This document shows, piece by piece, positions 22,136 through 23,364 of a stretch of DNA of 23,364 nt. Each line of letters opens with the position of its first letter. Position 1 is the first letter of the stretch. The notes below the pieces were generated by a model. It was not told the origin of the DNA. It did no database searches and saw nothing but the letters and a program-made list of their open reading frames with translations. The position numbers and the translations under genes are program-made. Source of the stretch: Bacteroidales bacterium (lineage in GTDB: Bacteria > Bacteroidota > Bacteroidia > Bacteroidales > UBA1556); assembly GCA_029939445.1 (NCBI GenBank), contig JAOZSY010000014.1, positions 1 through 23,364 on the forward strand, given 5' to 3'.

Positions 22136-23364
22136 ATGCGAAATACTAAGAAATCGATACTAATAATAATGGATGGTTGGGGCGAAGGCAAACACAATAA
22201 AGCCGATGCTATATACAATACAAATACTCCAAATATTGATAAGTTATACAATGACTCTAAAGTAGCAAAGGGGCTTCTTGATGCCTCTGGAGAAGAAGTT
22301 GGTTTGCCAGGTGGGCAAATGGGTAATTCGGAAGTTGGGCATATGAATATTGGTGCAGGAAGAGTTGTTTACCAAGATCTTGTTCGCATAAATAAAGCTG
22401 TTGAGGATAATAGTATTTCAGAAAATAAAGAATTATTGAAAGCATTTAAATATGCAAAAGAAAAAGGAAAAAAGCTTCACCTTTTAGGTTTGGTTTCTGA
22501 TGGCGGAGTACATTCGTCAATGGAGCATCTAAAGAAATTAGTTGACTTGGCTGATAATAATGATTTGCAAGAAGTATTTATTCATGCGCTTATGGACGGG
22601 AGAGATACTGATCCAAAAAGCGGCCTGAATTTTATAAGTAATATTGATAGCTATATTTTAGATAAAACAGCTAAAATCGCAACTGTTTGTGGTAGATATT
22701 ATACCATGGATAGAGATAAACGTTGGGAAAGGGTAAAACTGGGCTACGACCTTATGGTTAATGCTATAGGCGATAGTTATAACTCTGCAATAGCCGCTAT
22801 TGAAGAATCATATAAGAATGATATTACTGATGAATTTATAAAGCCATCGGTTATATTAAATAAAAACACTAATGAACCATTGGCAACTATTTCCGAGGGA
22901 GATGTTGTAATTTGTTTTAACTTTCGTACTGATCGTTTGCGCGAGATTACCACGGTTCTCACACAGCAAGATATGCCTGAGCAAGGAATGAAAACTATTC
23001 CTTTGGAATATTATACAATGACTCGTTATGATGATAATTTCAAGAACGTGAATATTATTTACGATAAAGCAAACTTGGCAGATACTATGGGCGCTGTAAT
23101 TGCTAATAATGGATTGAAACAACTTCGTATTGCCGAAACAGAGAAATATCCTCATGTGGGATTTTTCTTTTCTGGAGGAACAGATATCCCTTTTGATGGC
23201 GAGGAAAGAATAATGGTGAGTTCTCCAAAAGTTGCCACTTACGACCTTCAGCCTGAGATGTCGGCCCCTGAGGTTACAGAGAAAGTGGTTGCAGCAATAA
23301 ATTCTGAAAAATTCGACTTTATTTGCCTGAACTTTGCCAATAGTGACATGGTTGGACATACTGG
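22136..23364 (+). CDS. gpmI: 2,3-bisphosphoglycerate-independent phosphoglycerate mutase (partial, right edge)
   Basis: The first 409 residues of an enzyme that is usually about 510 long. It interconverts 3- and 2-phosphoglycerate in glycolysis using two Mn ions and a phosphoserine intermediate. Visible features are the metal-binding start IIMDGWGEG (D13), the catalytic S65 in QMGNSEVGHMNIGAGR, VSDGGVHSS (H126), ALMDGRDTDP (R156), GRYYTMDRDKRWERV and CFNFRTDRLRE. The SGG block of the phosphatase-like domain is followed by ANSDMVGHTG at the right edge, near the second metal site. The ATG at 22136 has a promoter box 25 bases upstream. The frame is intact as far as it goes. Confidence 0.96.
   Translation, partial: MRNTKKSILIIMDGWGEGKHNKADAIYNTNTPNIDKLYNDSKVAKGLLDASGEEVGLPGGQMGNSEVGHMNIGAGRVVYQDLVRINKAVEDNSISENKELLKAFKYAKEKGKKLHLLGLVSDGGVHSSMEHLKKLVDLADNNDLQEVFIHALMDGRDTDPKSGLNFISNIDSYILDKTAKIATVCGRYYTMDRDKRWERVKLGYDLMVNAIGDSYNSAIAAIEESYKNDITDEFIKPSVILNKNTNEPLATISEGDVVICFNFRTDRLREITTVLTQQDMPEQGMKTIPLEYYTMTRYDDNFKNVNIIYDKANLADTMGAVIANNGLKQLRIAETEKYPHVGFFFSGGTDIPFDGEERIMVSSPKVATYDLQPEMSAPEVTEKVVAAINSEKFDFICLNFANSDMVGHT

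Noticed and set aside
22777..23359. Reverse-strand open frames within gpmI
   Set aside because: They are shadows of a well-conserved gene on the forward strand.
1..23364. CRISPR arrays, insertion sequences, tRNA or rRNA genes and defence genes
   Set aside because: I looked for direct repeats with spacers, transposase motifs and structured RNA genes and saw none.

Overview
The window looks like chromosomal DNA from an AT-rich member of the Bacteroidetes (Bacteroidota), probably close to Bacteroidales/Marinilabiliales. The evidence is the gene families present (a DUF4175 membrane protein, DUF3857/transglutaminase pairs, DUF4271 next to hemD, the large insertion-containing form of IspG, a beta-propeller/Y_Y_Y sensor) and promoter -7 boxes of the Bacteroidetes form TAnnTTTG. 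Shine-Dalgarno sequences are weak or absent, as is usual in this phylum. No transposase, integrase, tRNA, rRNA or CRISPR array was seen. This is a gene-dense core-genome segment.

Layout. 1-2083 (minus): a small zinc-finger protein followed by the N-terminal part of a DUF4175 membrane protein that runs off the left edge. 2376-4340 (minus): three tandem paralogous secreted, beta-barrel-like proteins, closed by a strong terminator. 4467-8617 (plus): divergent from these, a two-gene operon of exported DUF3857-type proteins; the first has an intact transglutaminase Cys-His-Asp triad and the second appears to have lost the Cys and His. 8721-12584 (minus): galE, rmlB and ispG in one tight operon. 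12992-14335 (plus): an orphan NtrC-type sigma-54 response regulator with a textbook Bacteroidetes promoter. 14341-16239 (minus): panD, a UPF0104/flippase-like membrane protein and rfaE2. 16423-21316 (minus): a 1088-residue sensor phosphatase (propeller, Y_Y_Y, membrane segment, SpoIIE/PP2C), DUF4271 and hemD. 21548-21988 (plus): a lipoprotein with a Rieske-like fold but no Rieske histidines. 22136-23364 (plus): gpmI, cut by the right edge.

How the genes fit together. Most of the window serves the cell envelope (barrel proteins, exported transglutaminase-like proteins, sugar-nucleotide and heptose enzymes, a flippase-like membrane protein, isoprenoid synthesis) and central cofactors (haem, CoA). 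Two signalling proteins, the NtrC regulator and the propeller phosphatase, lack neighbouring kinases.

No clear-cut new defence or mobile system is visible. The best candidates for something undescribed are the divergent envelope locus (three mosaic barrels facing an enzyme/pseudoenzyme pair, 2427-8617) and the histidine-less Rieske-like lipoprotein (21548-21988). Several gene starts were reassigned: TTG starts are proposed for hemD and the flippase-like gene, and upstream TTG starts are rejected for the zinc-finger and sensor-phosphatase genes.
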